Origin: Nesterenkonia cremea
Lineage (GTDB): Bacteria; Actinomycetota; Actinomycetes; Actinomycetales; Micrococcaceae
Direction: 5' to 3'
Length of the DNA: 64,000 nucleotides
Assembly: GCF_014642675.1 (NCBI RefSeq)
Contig: NZ_BMIS01000003.1
Coordinates: 1 to 64,000, forward strand
Shown: positions 27,431-37,294 of the stretch, one piece after another
How the letters are laid out: each line of letters begins with the position of its first letter
Numbering within the stretch: position 1 is the stretch's first letter
Notes under the pieces: model-generated
Databases searched by the model: none
What the model was told of the DNA's origin: nothing
What the model saw: the letters and a program-made list of their open reading frames with translations, nothing else
Program-made: the position numbers and the translations under genes

Positions 27431-28618
27431 ATGAATGACAAGGCAAGCATTGCCAGCCTGGGAACGCTGAGCAGCACCTCCCGTGCCGTTATTCGCGAGC
27501 TGCTCACATCAGGACCACTGCCCCGAGCGACGCTGGCCCGACGGCTGGGACTCTCGCCCGCGCGTCTGACGAAAGTCACCCGCCCCCTCCTCGATTCAGC
27601 GGTGATCTATGAGGATGCCACTGCCCCCAACAAGACCCCAGGGCGCCCTGGAACACCCTTAGCCGTCCACGCGCCCCGCTACGCATTCGCTGGCTTCAAG
27701 ATCACCGGAGACACCCTCTACGGCACCAGAGTGGACGCCGAAGGGCGGGTCCAGCGCGCAAAGAGCGTCAGCTTGGAATCCACCGACTCAAGCCATGTCG
27801 TGGACTTGATAATTGATCTTGTTAAAGAATTAGGCGAGGAGCAGCCCCTACAGGCAATCGGGATCGGCAGTGCCGGGACGATGCGCCGCTACGATGATCG
27901 CGTCCGGCGAAATCAATATCTCGGCTGGGATGACGTACCCCTGGCGGAGATCCTGACCGCTAAAACCGGACTTCCCACTGTGATCAGCGGTGACATTCGA
28001 GCCCTCACCGTAGGGGTCCAATGGTCGGGCCCGGGCCAGGGTCACAGCGACTTCGCCGTGGTCACGATCGGCGTCGGCATCGGCCTGGGAATGGTCATCG
28101 ACGATCAGGTCCATGCCGGGACCCACGGGACCGCGGGAATGATAGGCCACACCCGCGTCAGCGAAGCAGGGCCCCTCTGCGAACTCGGCCACAGGGGCTG
28201 CGCCTCCGCCTACCTGAACGCCGATTCCATCCTCGCGGCCATCTCTGTGCCACACGGCATCACCGACCTGGACCTCGACGGGGCATGTCGGCTCGCTGAT
28301 CGTGGCGACCCAGTGGCTCAACGAGTCCTCTCCGATGCCGGCCGTGCCCTGGGAGTGCTCATCGCCCAGGTGGTCAATGTCTTGGGTCTGGACACTGTGA
28401 TCCTCGCCGGTGACGGCTTAGTCATCCTCGAACACCTGAGCCAAGAGCTCAACTCTGCTCTACGTGATCACCTCGATCCCTGGGGCACAGTGCCACATCT
28501 TGAGACCTTCCACTCCGACTTCGATGAGTGGGCACGCGGTGCCGCAGTTCTCTCCTGCCAATGGCTGCTCGTCGACCCGCCGAAGCTTCTGGCACCCAGC
28601 ATTACTCACCAGCAATGA
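27431..28618 (+). CDS. ROK family transcriptional regulator
   Basis: The protein has 395 residues. An N-terminal winged helix (RAVIRELLTSGPLPRATLARRLGLSPARLTKVTRPLLD, about 20-53) precedes a ROK sugar-kinase-like domain with the glycine-rich VTIGVGIGLGMVI. The family zinc site CxCGxxGCxE is degraded here (CELGHRGCASAYL), and the N-terminal DxGxT kinase motif is absent. It likely senses a sugar and controls the following oxidoreductase and ABC genes, which are on the same strand. Locally AT-rich codons (around 27800-27840) differ from the housekeeping genes and suggest transfer. Confidence 0.88.
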   Translation: MNDKASIASLGTLSSTSRAVIRELLTSGPLPRATLARRLGLSPARLTKVTRPLLDSAVIYEDATAPNKTPGRPGTPLAVHAPRYAFAGFKITGDTLYGTRVDAEGRVQRAKSVSLESTDSSHVVDLIIDLVKELGEEQPLQAIGIGSAGTMRRYDDRVRRNQYLGWDDVPLAEILTAKTGLPTVISGDIRALTVGVQWSGPGQGHSDFAVVTIGVGIGLGMVIDDQVHAGTHGTAGMIGHTRVSEAGPLCELGHRGCASAYLNADSILAAISVPHGITDLDLDGACRLADRGDPVAQRVLSDAGRALGVLIAQVVNVLGLDTVILAGDGLVILEHLSQELNSALRDHLDPWGTVPHLETFHSDFDEWARGAAVLSCQWLLVDPPKLLAPSITHQQ

Positions 28619-28653
28619 TCCCGCATCCCGACCCGATGAAAGGCAGTTCCCCT

Positions 28654-29898
28654 ATGGCGTTCGATCTCCCCATCGCCCCAACCTCTCCCCTGGACCCCTC
28701 GGCGGGGAAGCTGAGCATCGGAGTCGTCGGTGCTGGCCAGTTCTCCAAGAGCTTCGCGACTCTCTGGGACCTGCATCCCAATGTCAGCAGGCTGCGGGTC
28801 ACGGATCTGCACAGTGCGCGGGCCGAGGAACTTGCCGCGAACTATGCGGACGCCGTCGTGGACGAAGGCTTCGAGGCGATGCTCGCCTCGGATGTGGACG
28901 CAGTCGCGATATTCACCCAACGGTGGACCCATGCCCCACTGGTGATCGCAGCGCTGGAAGCCGGAAAGCATGTGTACTCGGCTGTTCCCATGGCCACAAC
29001 GATCACCGAGATCGAAGACATCATCGCCGCGGTCGAGCGCACCGGACTGACCTACATGATGGGTGAGACCAGCTACTACAATCCGGCGACGGTCTATGTC
29101 AGAGAACGTATACGGAGCGGTGATCTCGGCCGGGTCTTCTACTCCGAGGGCGACTATGTGCATGACATGGACCTCGGCTTCTACGCCGCCTACCAATATA
29201 GCGGCGGCGAGACGTGGAGAGAGACGGCAAGCTATCCGCCCATGCTCTACCCGACCCACGCACTGGGCGGCGTGCTGGGAGCACTTCCGGCCCGCGCGGT
29301 GAGCGTGAGCTGCATCGGCATCGAGGACGACCGCAACGACGGCGTCTTCGATAAAGAGGTCAGCCAGTTCGGCAACAGCTTCTCCAACGCCAGCGCCCTG
29401 TTCGAACTCTCCGACGGCGGAGCGATGCGCACCAATGAGATGCGTCGCGTGGGATACCCCTCGCCTATCCGAGAATCCCGCTTCCGCTTCTTCGGAACCG
29501 AGGCCAGCTTCGAGCAGCTGGCTCATCAGAGCGTATGGAACGACAAAGCAGACTCCTATGACATCTCAGAGAAGTTCATACCGGTCCGGGGCCAGGTAGA
29601 AGAGGCTGAGGTGAAGAACGTGGACCCGGCTCTTCGTGAGGCATTCACGTCCGGAACAGCACCGGTGCATGACCGGAGCCGTCTGCCGGAAGAGTACAAG
29701 GGAGCTCCCAACGGCCATGAAGGATCCCATCACTTCCTGGCCGATGACTTCGTGCGAGCGGTGGTCGGCGGGGAGCAGCCCCCGGTCAATGCCTGGCGGG
29801 CGGCGATGTTCACAGCCCCCGGAATAGTCGCCCATCATTCTGCGAACGCCGGTGGAGAGCGGCTGGACATCCCAGACTTCGGCAGCCCCGCGCGCTGA
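28654..29898 (+). CDS. Gfo/Idh/MocA family oxidoreductase, atypical (no EKP motif)
   Basis: The protein has 414 residues. An NAD(P)-binding Rossmann start is seen in IGVVGAGQFSKSF (about 20-32). At the place where the family normally has EKP, with the catalytic-site lysine, this protein reads HVYSAVPMATT. The later stretch YPPMLYPTHALGGVLGAL supplies a His. It may act on a different substrate or use another chemistry. ATG 28654 follows AAAGG by about 12 nt; ATG 28636 is an alternative. It lies 35 bp after the ROK gene and 39 bp before the first permease gene. Confidence 0.87.
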   Translation: MAFDLPIAPTSPLDPSAGKLSIGVVGAGQFSKSFATLWDLHPNVSRLRVTDLHSARAEELAANYADAVVDEGFEAMLASDVDAVAIFTQRWTHAPLVIAALEAGKHVYSAVPMATTITEIEDIIAAVERTGLTYMMGETSYYNPATVYVRERIRSGDLGRVFYSEGDYVHDMDLGFYAAYQYSGGETWRETASYPPMLYPTHALGGVLGALPARAVSVSCIGIEDDRNDGVFDKEVSQFGNSFSNASALFELSDGGAMRTNEMRRVGYPSPIRESRFRFFGTEASFEQLAHQSVWNDKADSYDISEKFIPVRGQVEEAEVKNVDPALREAFTSGTAPVHDRSRLPEEYKGAPNGHEGSHHFLADDFVRAVVGGEQPPVNAWRAAMFTAPGIVAHHSANAGGERLDIPDFGSPAR

Positions 29899-29937
29899 GA
29901 ACCGCCTCACCCATGAAGAGGCTGAAGGAGAGACACC

Positions 29938-30852
29938 ATGAGTGTTCCCAAGACCATCCATCCTCTGCCCGTCAGCGGCCCGCGGCAGAAGGACGATACG
30001 AAGATCGCGCTGCTGTTCATCCTGCCCGCCTCCATCGGTCTGGTGATCTTCTACTTCTGGCCGCTGGTACGGGGTGTCTGGCTCAGTTTCACCTCGTGGG
30101 ACATCCTCACGCCGGCACGTTTCGTCGGTCTGGCCAACTACCAGCAGATGCTGCAGGACCCGGTCTTCTGGAATGCCGTGCGCGTCACGCTTCTCTATGT
30201 GGTGATCAACATCGGCGTGCAGATCGTTGTCGCGCTCGTGCTGGCCGTGCTGATGCAGAGACTCAGCCGGTCGGTCATCCTGCGCTCAGTGGTTCTTGCC
30301 CCCTACATGGTCTCCAACGTGGTGGCGGCTCTGGTGTTTCTCTGGATCCTCGATTTCCAGCTCGGCATCGGCAATCAGCTGCTCGCATCGATGGGCCTGG
30401 ACCGGATCGGCTTCTTCACCAATGAGGCGTGGGTCATCACGACCATCGCCTTGGTGAACGTGTGGCGGCATATGGGCTACACAGCGCTGCTGCTCTTCGC
30501 CGGCCTTCAGGCCATTCCCGACACGGTGTATGAGGCCGCCAGGGTCGACGGGGCTTCGGAGCTGAGGATGTTCTTCTCCATCACGCTGCCGCTGCTGCGC
30601 CCGATCCTGGGCCTGGTGCTGATCATCTCTGTCATCGGCTCCTTCCAGGTCTTCGACACTGTGGCAGTGACCACAAACGGGGGACCGGTCGATTCCAGCC
30701 GCGTGCTGCAACTCTATATCTACGACAACGCATTCGGGCAGTTCAATTTCGGATATGCCTCAGCTCTGAGCGTAGCCCTTCTGGTCATTCTCCTGGTGGT
30801 GACGTTCCTGCAGTACCGCGTCACACGTGCCGGGCAGACGGACCTGAACTGA
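29938..30852 (+). CDS. Carbohydrate ABC transporter permease (MalF type)
   Basis: The protein has 304 residues with six hydrophobic segments and the cytoplasmic EAA loop EAARVDGASELRMFFSITLP (about 200-219) that contacts the ATPase. GAAGGAG precedes ATG 29938. It works with the next permease and the binding protein; no ATPase is encoded in the cluster, so a shared ATPase of the MsiK type is likely. Confidence 0.95.
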   Translation: MSVPKTIHPLPVSGPRQKDDTKIALLFILPASIGLVIFYFWPLVRGVWLSFTSWDILTPARFVGLANYQQMLQDPVFWNAVRVTLLYVVINIGVQIVVALVLAVLMQRLSRSVILRSVVLAPYMVSNVVAALVFLWILDFQLGIGNQLLASMGLDRIGFFTNEAWVITTIALVNVWRHMGYTALLLFAGLQAIPDTVYEAARVDGASELRMFFSITLPLLRPILGLVLIISVIGSFQVFDTVAVTTNGGPVDSSRVLQLYIYDNAFGQFNFGYASALSVALLVILLVVTFLQYRVTRAGQTDLN

Positions 30853-30869
30853 TCAGGGAAGGTGAGAAC

Positions 30870-31844
30870 GTGTCTCGGACGACTGCAACGATCGACCCGG
30901 CCGAACTCAAGGCCGCCGGTACCGCGCGTCAGACGGATTCGTCGGCGCCCAACGCTGACAGACCACGTCGGCGTTTCAACTGGGGGAAGGTCTTCGCCTG
31001 GGCGGTGATGATCGCTCTGCTGATCATCACCGTGTTCCCCTTCTATTGGATGCTTCGCACATCTCTGACCAGCAACAGCGCCCTGTACGCGAACGATATG
31101 TCCCTGCTGCCGACGGATTTCGATCTGGGGGGATTCGCCCGCGTCTTCGGGCTGCAGTCCCCGGAGGAAGCCATCGCTCAGGGCGGCTCCGGGGCGTCCA
31201 TCGACTTCTGGCGCTATCTGCTGAACTCAGTGGTCGTGGCGACCGCAATCACGGTATGCCAGGTGTTCTTCTCAGCGATGGCAGCCTATGCGTTCTCACG
31301 CTTGCACTGGAGGGGTAGGGACTTCGTCTTCAGCCTTTTCCTGCTGTCCCTGATGGTCCCGCTGATCTACACGCTGCTTCCGAACTTCCTCCTGATCCGG
31401 GACCTCGGCTTGATCGACACACTTCTGGGGATCATGCTGCCGAGCCTGTTCATGACTCCGTTCGCGATCTTCTTCCTGCGTCAATTCTTCATGAACGTCC
31501 CCACGGAGATCGAAGAGGCGGCGCTGATCGACGGTGCCGGCAAGATTCGGATCTTCTTCAGACTGATCATCCCGATGACGGTCGGCCCTATCACCACGGT
31601 CGCGATCCTCACCTACATGAATGCCTGGAACGACTACCTGTGGCCGCTGATGGTCTCCTACACCGACGATTCGCGGGTGTTGACAGTCGCTTTGGGGAAT
31701 TTCACCGAACAGACACCGCAGACAGGACCAGACTGGGCGGGCCTGATGGCCGCGACACTCGTCGCCGCCCTGCCGATGCTCCTGCTCTTCCTGTTCTTCG
31801 CCCGGCGGATCGTGAACTCCATCGGCTTCAGCGGAATCAAGTGA
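30870..31844 (+). CDS. Carbohydrate ABC transporter permease (MalG type)
   Basis: The protein has 324 residues. It starts at GTG 30870 after GAAGGTGAG. The first 45 residues are hydrophilic, followed by six membrane segments and the EAA loop EIEEAALIDGAGKIRIFFRLI. A loop after the first helix is longer than usual (LPTDFDLGGFARVFGLQSPEEA..). It is the second permease of the ABC importer. Confidence 0.95.
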   Translation: MSRTTATIDPAELKAAGTARQTDSSAPNADRPRRRFNWGKVFAWAVMIALLIITVFPFYWMLRTSLTSNSALYANDMSLLPTDFDLGGFARVFGLQSPEEAIAQGGSGASIDFWRYLLNSVVVATAITVCQVFFSAMAAYAFSRLHWRGRDFVFSLFLLSLMVPLIYTLLPNFLLIRDLGLIDTLLGIMLPSLFMTPFAIFFLRQFFMNVPTEIEEAALIDGAGKIRIFFRLIIPMTVGPITTVAILTYMNAWNDYLWPLMVSYTDDSRVLTVALGNFTEQTPQTGPDWAGLMAATLVAALPMLLLFLFFARRIVNSIGFSGIK

Positions 31845-31855
31845 AGGAGAAGAGA

Positions 31856-33217
31856 ATGAAAGTCACTGCAACTGCTCTGCGCTCCAGAAGCCGCTGTTCC
31901 CTGGGAGCTGCAGCCGCCGCAGCCCTCGCCCTGAGCGCCTGCGGCATACAGGACAGCGAGGGCACCGTCGATCTGGACTATTGGCTGTGGGATGCCAACC
32001 AGCTCCTGCCGTACCAGGAATGCATCGACGCCTTCGAGCAGAAGAACCCCGACATCAACGTACGAATCAGCCAGTATGGCTTCGACGACTATTGGACCAA
32101 ACTCACCGCAGGCTTCGTAGCCGGTACCGGCCCCGATGTCTTCACAGATCATCTGGCCCGATACGGCGAGTACGTCCAACGGGATCTGCTGTTGGATCTG
32201 GACACACAGGAAGCGACGAGCCGAATTCAGCCTGAGGAGTTCCAGGAGGGACTCGCCGACCTTTGGACCGGACCAGACGGCAACCGGTACGGAATGCCGA
32301 AGGACTTCGATGCGGTGGGCCTGTTCTACGACACGGGGACCATCGAGGAGGCAGGCCTGGATCCCGACGACCTCAAGGACCTCGACTGGAACCCCGAAGA
32401 CGGCGGAACCTTCGAGGAGGTGATCGCCCGGCTCAGCGTAGACGCCAATGGGGTACGGGGAGACGAAGAAGGCTTCGACCCGGACAACGTCGCAGTCTAC
32501 GGGCTGGCGTCCAACGGCTCCGGCGGGGCCGACGGACAGACGCAGTGGTCCTGGCTTGCCGGAGCCAATGGATGGGCCCATACGAATGCCGATGTCTGGG
32601 GCGACGAATACAACTTCGACGACCCCGCCCTGCACGAGACTTTGGACTGGTACTTCGGCCTGGTGGAGAAGGGATTCCTAGCACCCTATGAAGAGGTCGG
32701 GACGGATCCGAACCTGCAGCAGCAGCTAGGGTCCGGCCAAGCCGCACTGGCCGCCGATGGGTCGTGGATGGTCAACACCTTTGCCGGTTTGGAGGGTATC
32801 GATCTGGGGATCGCCCCGGTCCCTTCCGGCCCGGCAGGCCATCCCGTCTCGATGTACAACGGTCTGGCTGATTCGATCAGCGCACAGAGTGAGAACCCTG
32901 CAGAGGCCGCAGAGCTGGTCGCCTATCTCGCCTCCACCCAATGCCAGAATATCGTGGCAGACGCCATGATCGTCTTCCCGGCTCGTCCCGAGAGCACAGA
33001 CCGGGCAGCTCAGGCCTTCGCCGAGCAGGGCATCGACGTCTCCCCCTTCACAGACCTGATCGAAGAGCAGAACACCCTGTACTTCCCGGTGACCGATCAG
33101 TTCGGATCGATCAACTCGTTCATGGAGCCGATCATGGATGAGATCTACATCGGCAACCGGGACCCCGAGACCCTCATCGATGCCAACGAACGGGTCAATT
33201 CCCTACTGGAGGACTGA
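31856..33217 (+). CDS. Extracellular sugar-binding lipoprotein of the ABC importer
   Basis: The protein has 453 residues. The signal sequence ends in the lipobox LSAC at about residues 27-30. The mature part follows the SBP_bac_1 pattern (WLWDANQLLPYQECIDAFEQKNPDINV, then GTGPDVFTDHLARYGEY, and AAL..DGSWMVNTF later). ATG 31856 lies 11 bp after the permease stop with GAAGGAGAAG upstream. It converges with the TIM-barrel isomerase gene 32 bp away. The sugar is unknown. Confidence 0.93.
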   Translation: MKVTATALRSRSRCSLGAAAAAALALSACGIQDSEGTVDLDYWLWDANQLLPYQECIDAFEQKNPDINVRISQYGFDDYWTKLTAGFVAGTGPDVFTDHLARYGEYVQRDLLLDLDTQEATSRIQPEEFQEGLADLWTGPDGNRYGMPKDFDAVGLFYDTGTIEEAGLDPDDLKDLDWNPEDGGTFEEVIARLSVDANGVRGDEEGFDPDNVAVYGLASNGSGGADGQTQWSWLAGANGWAHTNADVWGDEYNFDDPALHETLDWYFGLVEKGFLAPYEEVGTDPNLQQQLGSGQAALAADGSWMVNTFAGLEGIDLGIAPVPSGPAGHPVSMYNGLADSISAQSENPAEAAELVAYLASTQCQNIVADAMIVFPARPESTDRAAQAFAEQGIDVSPFTDLIEEQNTLYFPVTDQFGSINSFMEPIMDEIYIGNRDPETLIDANERVNSLLED

Positions 33218-33249
33218 GAGGCCGAGCCAGGGAGTGCTTGCTGCGTCCG

Positions 33250-34272
33250 CTACTGGTTCGAAAACGCAGCGTCGAAAGCCGCCTCCGGACGTTTCCACAG
33301 CAGCCGCCGGATCTCACCGACCGCCTCGGCCGCTCCGTGCAGCCTGTCCATGCCTGCGTCCTCCCACTCCACGCTGATCGGACCGGTGTAGCCGATGTGG
33401 CTCAGCGCGCGGAAGGCGTCCTCCCACGGGATGTCCCCGTGACCGGTGGAGACGAAGTCCCAGCGACGCCGCGGATCGCCCCAGGGCAGATGGGAGCCGA
33501 GGATGCCGGCGCGTCCGGTGGCCGGGCGCAGCCGCGTGTCCTTGCAGTCCACGTGGTAGATCCGCTCGGCGAAGTCGGTGATGAACCCGACGGTGTCGAT
33601 CCCCTGCCAGAACATATGGCTGGGGTCCCAGTTCAGCCCGAAGGCCTCGCGGTGGCCGATGGCCTCCAACGTGCGCACAGTGGTCCAGTGGTCATAGGCG
33701 ATCTCTGAAGGGTGGACCTCCAGGGCGAACTTCACGCCCTCCTCCTCGAAGACGTCCATGATGGGGTTCCATCGCGCTGCGAAGTCCTCGTAGCCGGCGT
33801 CGATGACCTCGCCGGGAACCGGCGGGAACATCGCTACGTACTGCCAGATCTTGGATCCGGTGAAGCCCACGACGACGTCGGCGCCGAGCCTCCGCGCCAC
33901 CCGCGCAGAGCGTTTCATATCCTCTGCGGCACGCTGCCGGACACCTTCTGGGTCTCCGTCTCCCCAGACGTAGTCGCGCAGGATGGCCCGGTGCCGGAAG
34001 TCGATGGGGTCGTCGCAGACCGCCTGCCCACCGAGGTGGTGGGAGATGGCCCAGACCGTCAGCCCGTAGCGGTCCAGGATCTCGCGGCGGGACTCCAGAT
34101 AGCCTTCCTCCTCTTCGGCCCGGCGCAGGTCCAGGTGGTCTCCGGAGGCGGCGATCTCCAGTCCGTCATAGCCCCATTCGGCGGCGCGGCGGGCCAGCTC
34201 CTCGAAGGGCATATCGGCCCACTGCCCGGTGAAGAGGGTCACCGGGTGGGAAGACTCTGCTGCTGAGGTCAT
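33250..34272 (-). CDS. TIM-barrel sugar-phosphate isomerase/epimerase family protein
   Basis: The protein has 340 residues. Xylose-isomerase-like (AP_endonuc_2) features include WGYDGLEIAASGDHLD near the N-terminus, ALEVHPSEIAYD (metal-site Glu and His), NWDPSHMFWQG, VDCKDTRL and a C-terminal ISVEWEDAGMDR. The family includes isomerases, epimerases and keto-sugar lyases or eliminases. It is the last gene of the minus-strand operon and overlaps the upstream dehydrogenase by 4 bp. Confidence 0.92.
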   Translation of the reverse strand: MTSAAESSHPVTLFTGQWADMPFEELARRAAEWGYDGLEIAASGDHLDLRRAEEEEGYLESRREILDRYGLTVWAISHHLGGQAVCDDPIDFRHRAILRDYVWGDGDPEGVRQRAAEDMKRSARVARRLGADVVVGFTGSKIWQYVAMFPPVPGEVIDAGYEDFAARWNPIMDVFEEEGVKFALEVHPSEIAYDHWTTVRTLEAIGHREAFGLNWDPSHMFWQGIDTVGFITDFAERIYHVDCKDTRLRPATGRAGILGSHLPWGDPRRRWDFVSTGHGDIPWEDAFRALSHIGYTGPISVEWEDAGMDRLHGAAEAVGEIRRLLWKRPEAAFDAAFSNQ

Positions 34273-35348
34273 GATGGTCTCCTTTCCACATCGATCCAGG
34301 TGCCGTCGGCGGCAGATGCCAGCACGGCGTCGATGATCTGGTTGGCGCGGGCGCCGTCGGTGAAGTCCGGAAGCCCTTCCGGTGAGGCACCTCCGATGAC
34401 CGCGTAGGTGTCACGGACGAAGGCGGCGAAGGCATCGAGGTAGCCCATCGGATGCCCTGCCGGGACGGTGGAGAGCCGCTGAGCGTCGGCCGAGAGCTCG
34501 GTGGCGTCCCGAGCGATGACCCGGCTGGACTCTGCTCCCCCGAGCCACAGCTCATCGGGGTGCTCCTGGTCGAAGGCGAGGCTGGATTCTGTGCCGGCCA
34601 GCTCGAGGGTCAGGGCGTTCTTCCTCCCGGCGTTCACCTGCGAGACGGTCAGCGTGCCGACTGCTCCCGAATCCATCTCCACGATGACGGCCGCGGCGTC
34701 CTCGGTGAAGACCTCCCGGCCACCGCGCTCCGGATGGGCGATCGCGGTCTTGGCGCTGAGCCGCCGGACCCGCTCCCCCGCGACGAACTCCACCAGGTCC
34801 ACCAGATGCGAGCCGATGTCGCCGAAGGCCCGCGAGCGCCCGCCCGACTCCGGGTCCACGCGCCAGTTGCCCGCCTCCGGGGAGAGCATCCAGTCCTGCA
34901 GGTAGCTTCCGCGCACCGTGAGCAGCCGGCCCAGGTTGCCGTCGGCGGCATAGCTGTGCGCCTGGCGGGCCATGGGATGGAAGCGATAGATGAAGGGGAC
35001 GGCGGCCACCACACCGGCACGCTGGGCGAGCTCGGCCAGCTCCTGAGCCTCGGCTCCGTCCAGGGCGAGCGGCTTCTCGCAGACCACGTGGGTTCCGGCT
35101 TCCAGCACGGTGCGCACATGCTCGGCGTGCAGCCCGTTGGGCGAACAGATGTGGACGACGTCGGCGGTCTCAGCCAGCGCCGCCACGCTGTCAGCGGCGG
35201 CCACCCCCAGCTCGGCGGCGGCATCTGCCGTTCGCTCCGGTGAGGAGGAGACGACGCCGACCACTTCCGCTCCGGCCGCGCGGGCGGCACCGGTATGGGT
35301 GCGTCCCATGAACCCTCCGCCGACGATTCCGGTTCTCAGCACGTTCAT
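34269..35348 (-). CDS. Gfo/Idh/MocA family oxidoreductase
   Basis: The protein has 359 residues, starting at ATG 35348 with AGGAG 6 nt upstream; an in-frame ATG at 35363 overlaps the ThuA-like stop. Rossmann motif TGIVGGGFMGRTH, the EKP motif (HVVCEKPLALDG) and the catalytic-region GDIGSHLVDLVEF are all present, so it should be an active NAD(P)-dependent sugar or cyclitol dehydrogenase. It sits between the ThuA-like gene and the TIM-barrel gene. Confidence 0.92.
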   Translation of the reverse strand: MNVLRTGIVGGGFMGRTHTGAARAAGAEVVGVVSSSPERTADAAAELGVAAADSVAALAETADVVHICSPNGLHAEHVRTVLEAGTHVVCEKPLALDGAEAQELAELAQRAGVVAAVPFIYRFHPMARQAHSYAADGNLGRLLTVRGSYLQDWMLSPEAGNWRVDPESGGRSRAFGDIGSHLVDLVEFVAGERVRRLSAKTAIAHPERGGREVFTEDAAAVIVEMDSGAVGTLTVSQVNAGRKNALTLELAGTESSLAFDQEHPDELWLGGAESSRVIARDATELSADAQRLSTVPAGHPMGYLDAFAAFVRDTYAVIGGASPEGLPDFTDGARANQIIDAVLASAADGTWIDVERRPS

Positions 35349-35359
35349 CGATGCTCCTG

Positions 35360-36121
35360 TCATGTCGAAGTCTCAGTGGTCGAGAACCACCCGCGGCTTG
35401 AGTTCTCCACCGCAGGGATCTCACGCGTGGTCTCTGCGGGGGCCGCCCAGCGGACGCCGTTGGCCAGCACTCTGCGGATCTCCTCCTGGTGGTAGACCGG
35501 ATACTCCTGGTCGCCGGGGCTGAAGTAGAAGATCTTGCCCCTGCCTCGGGAGTAGGTCACTCCTGAGCGGAAGACCTCTCCGCCGGAGAAGGAGCTGATG
35601 AAGATCAGGCAGTCCGGTGCCGGGATGTCGAAGAACTCTCCGTACATCTCCTGCTGCGGGATGATCAGCGGATGCGGCACACCCTCTGCGATCGGGTGGG
35701 TGGGGTCCACTGTCCAGACGAGCTCCTGTTCCCCCTCGTTGCGCCACTTCAGGGAGCAGGTGGTGCCCATCAGCTGGGTGAAGATCTTCGAGAAGTGCCC
35801 CGAGTGCAGGACGATCAGTCCCATCCCTGCCAGGACATGACGGTGGACCCGGTCCACCACCTCGTCCTCGACCTGGTCATGAGCGATGTGCCCCCACCAG
35901 AGCAGCACATCGGTCTGCCGCAGCCGCTCCTCGCTCAGCCCGTGCTCCGGATCGGCGAGGGTGGATGTGGTGATCGTGGCATCCGGCAGATGCTGCTGGA
36001 GTCCCTCGGCGATGGTGGCGTGCATACCCTGGGGGTACATCTGAGCCATCGAGGCCGGCTCGTTGCGGGCTTCGTGGACGCCTTCGTTCCAGATGTGGAT
36101 GGTGAGACTGCGCTCAGACAT
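35360..36121 (-). CDS. ThuA domain-containing protein
   Basis: The protein has 253 residues. It has the ThuA (trehalose-utilisation) class I amidotransferase-like fold: [42 protein letters not shown] and [17 protein letters not shown]. In rhizobia ThuA/ThuB act on trehalose and related disaccharides through keto-sugars. It starts inside the end of the upstream dehydrogenase gene (8-bp overlap). Longer forms of this reading frame have no support. Confidence 0.9.
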   Translation of the reverse strand: MSERSLTIHIWNEGVHEARNEPASMAQMYPQGMHATIAEGLQQHLPDATITTSTLADPEHGLSEERLRQTDVLLWWGHIAHDQVEDEVVDRVHRHVLAGMGLIVLHSGHFSKIFTQLMGTTCSLKWRNEGEQELVWTVDPTHPIAEGVPHPLIIPQQEMYGEFFDIPAPDCLIFISSFSGGEVFRSGVTYSRGRGKIFYFSPGDQEYPVYHQEEIRRVLANGVRWAAPAETTREIPAVENSSRGWFSTTETST

Positions 36122-37247
36122 GGTCGAGCCGGACCTCCCTCTGCTCCTCGGCGGAGCGGTAGCACGCGTCGATGATCTCGGCCCGGGCCAAGGCGACCGA
36201 ACCGTCATGCTGTGGCCATTCCTCAGGTCCTGCCGCAATGGCATCGAGGAAGTCTGAGACCACACCCTGGTGGGCCGTTCCCGGCTGGGCGGTCAGCTCG
36301 TAGTCGGCGTCCTGCCCGTCCTTCTCGGTGAAGACCCGAAGCTGGCCCACTGGGGCGTCGGTGGCCCCGACGGCGCGCAGCTCTGCGCCGCCGTCGCTGC
36401 CGTAGACCATGAAGTCCAGCAGGTCCTTCTGTTCGCGGTAGGTGGCCCAGCTGGACTCGATCACCAGCGTTCCCCCATCCTCCAGCCGGATGAAGGCTGA
36501 GGCGAAGTCCTCCACCTCGAAGGGGTGCTCCGAGTTCATCGCGGAGTACCTGGCCATCCCGCCGCGTCCGCGCGGCCCCAGCTCGGCGTAGGTGGAGGCC
36601 GAGACCGCCACCGCTCTGGGCTCTCCCAAGAGATGGAGCGCCCAGTCCAGGACGTGGACTCCCAGGTCGGCCAGCGGGCCTCCGCCCGACATCTGCTTAT
36701 TGGTGAACCAGCTGCCCAGCACCGGGATGCCGGAGCGCCGCAGCCAGGAGGCCTTGGCGTAGTAGGCCCGCCCGAGCTCGCCGGAGGTGATGACCTTCTT
36801 GAGCTCCTGGACATCGCCGCGGCGCCGGTGGTTGAAGGCCACGTCGAGGACCCTGCCCGCCGTGCGGGCGGCCTCCACCATCTGCCGGCCCTCCTGCGCG
36901 TCACGGGCGATGGGCTTCTCGGTCAGCACGTGCAGCCCTCGTCCGAGGGCGGCCACTGCGATCGGCGCGTGCAGGAAGGTGGGCACCGCGATGCTCACCG
37001 CATCGAGCTCCTCCAGCTCGAGCAGCTGCTCCCAGCGGGTGAACCGATTCTCGACGCCAAACTCCTCCCCGAGCTCCTCCAGGAGGTCCTCCTCCATCGC
37101 GGCGAGGGCGCAGATCTCCACCTCGGCACGATCTCGGTAGGCCTTCAGATGCTGCTGGCCTGCCCAGCCGAGTCCGATGACGCCGACCCTCAGGGGTGGC
37201 GTGGATTCCTGTGTCTTCCCGTTCGCTGATGCTCCTTCTGATGTCAT
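36114..37247 (-). CDS. Gfo/Idh/MocA family oxidoreductase
   Basis: The protein has 377 residues from ATG 37247, with GGAAGGAG 10 nt upstream. The reading frame stays open for another 846 bp upstream, but that part overlaps a permease gene and is spurious. [14 protein letters not shown] (cofactor), [12 protein letters not shown] (EKP) and [16 protein letters not shown] are present. The first 19 residues ([11 protein letters not shown]...) derive from a small duplication of the start region. It follows the permease by 47 bp. Confidence 0.92.
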   Translation of the reverse strand: MTSEGASANGKTQESTPPLRVGVIGLGWAGQQHLKAYRDRAEVEICALAAMEEDLLEELGEEFGVENRFTRWEQLLELEELDAVSIAVPTFLHAPIAVAALGRGLHVLTEKPIARDAQEGRQMVEAARTAGRVLDVAFNHRRRGDVQELKKVITSGELGRAYYAKASWLRRSGIPVLGSWFTNKQMSGGGPLADLGVHVLDWALHLLGEPRAVAVSASTYAELGPRGRGGMARYSAMNSEHPFEVEDFASAFIRLEDGGTLVIESSWATYREQKDLLDFMVYGSDGGAELRAVGATDAPVGQLRVFTEKDGQDADYELTAQPGTAHQGVVSDFLDAIAAGPEEWPQHDGSVALARAEIIDACYRSAEEQREVRLDHV

Positions 37248-37278
37248 GAGGCTGATGCTCCTTCCGTTGATGTCATGA
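37228..37278 (-). repeat. Imperfect tandem duplication of a start/ribosome-site segment
   Basis: GCTGATGCTCCTTC..TGATGTCATGAG occurs twice in a row on the + strand. On the minus strand each copy carries ATGACATCA, then GAAGGAG, then GCATCAGC. The upstream copy forms a 10-codon mini-ORF ([10 protein letters not shown]) whose TGA overlaps the ATG of the dehydrogenase gene, and its GGAAGGAG is that gene's ribosome site. Confidence 0.85.
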
Positions 37279-37294
37279 GACGGTGGACCCCTGC

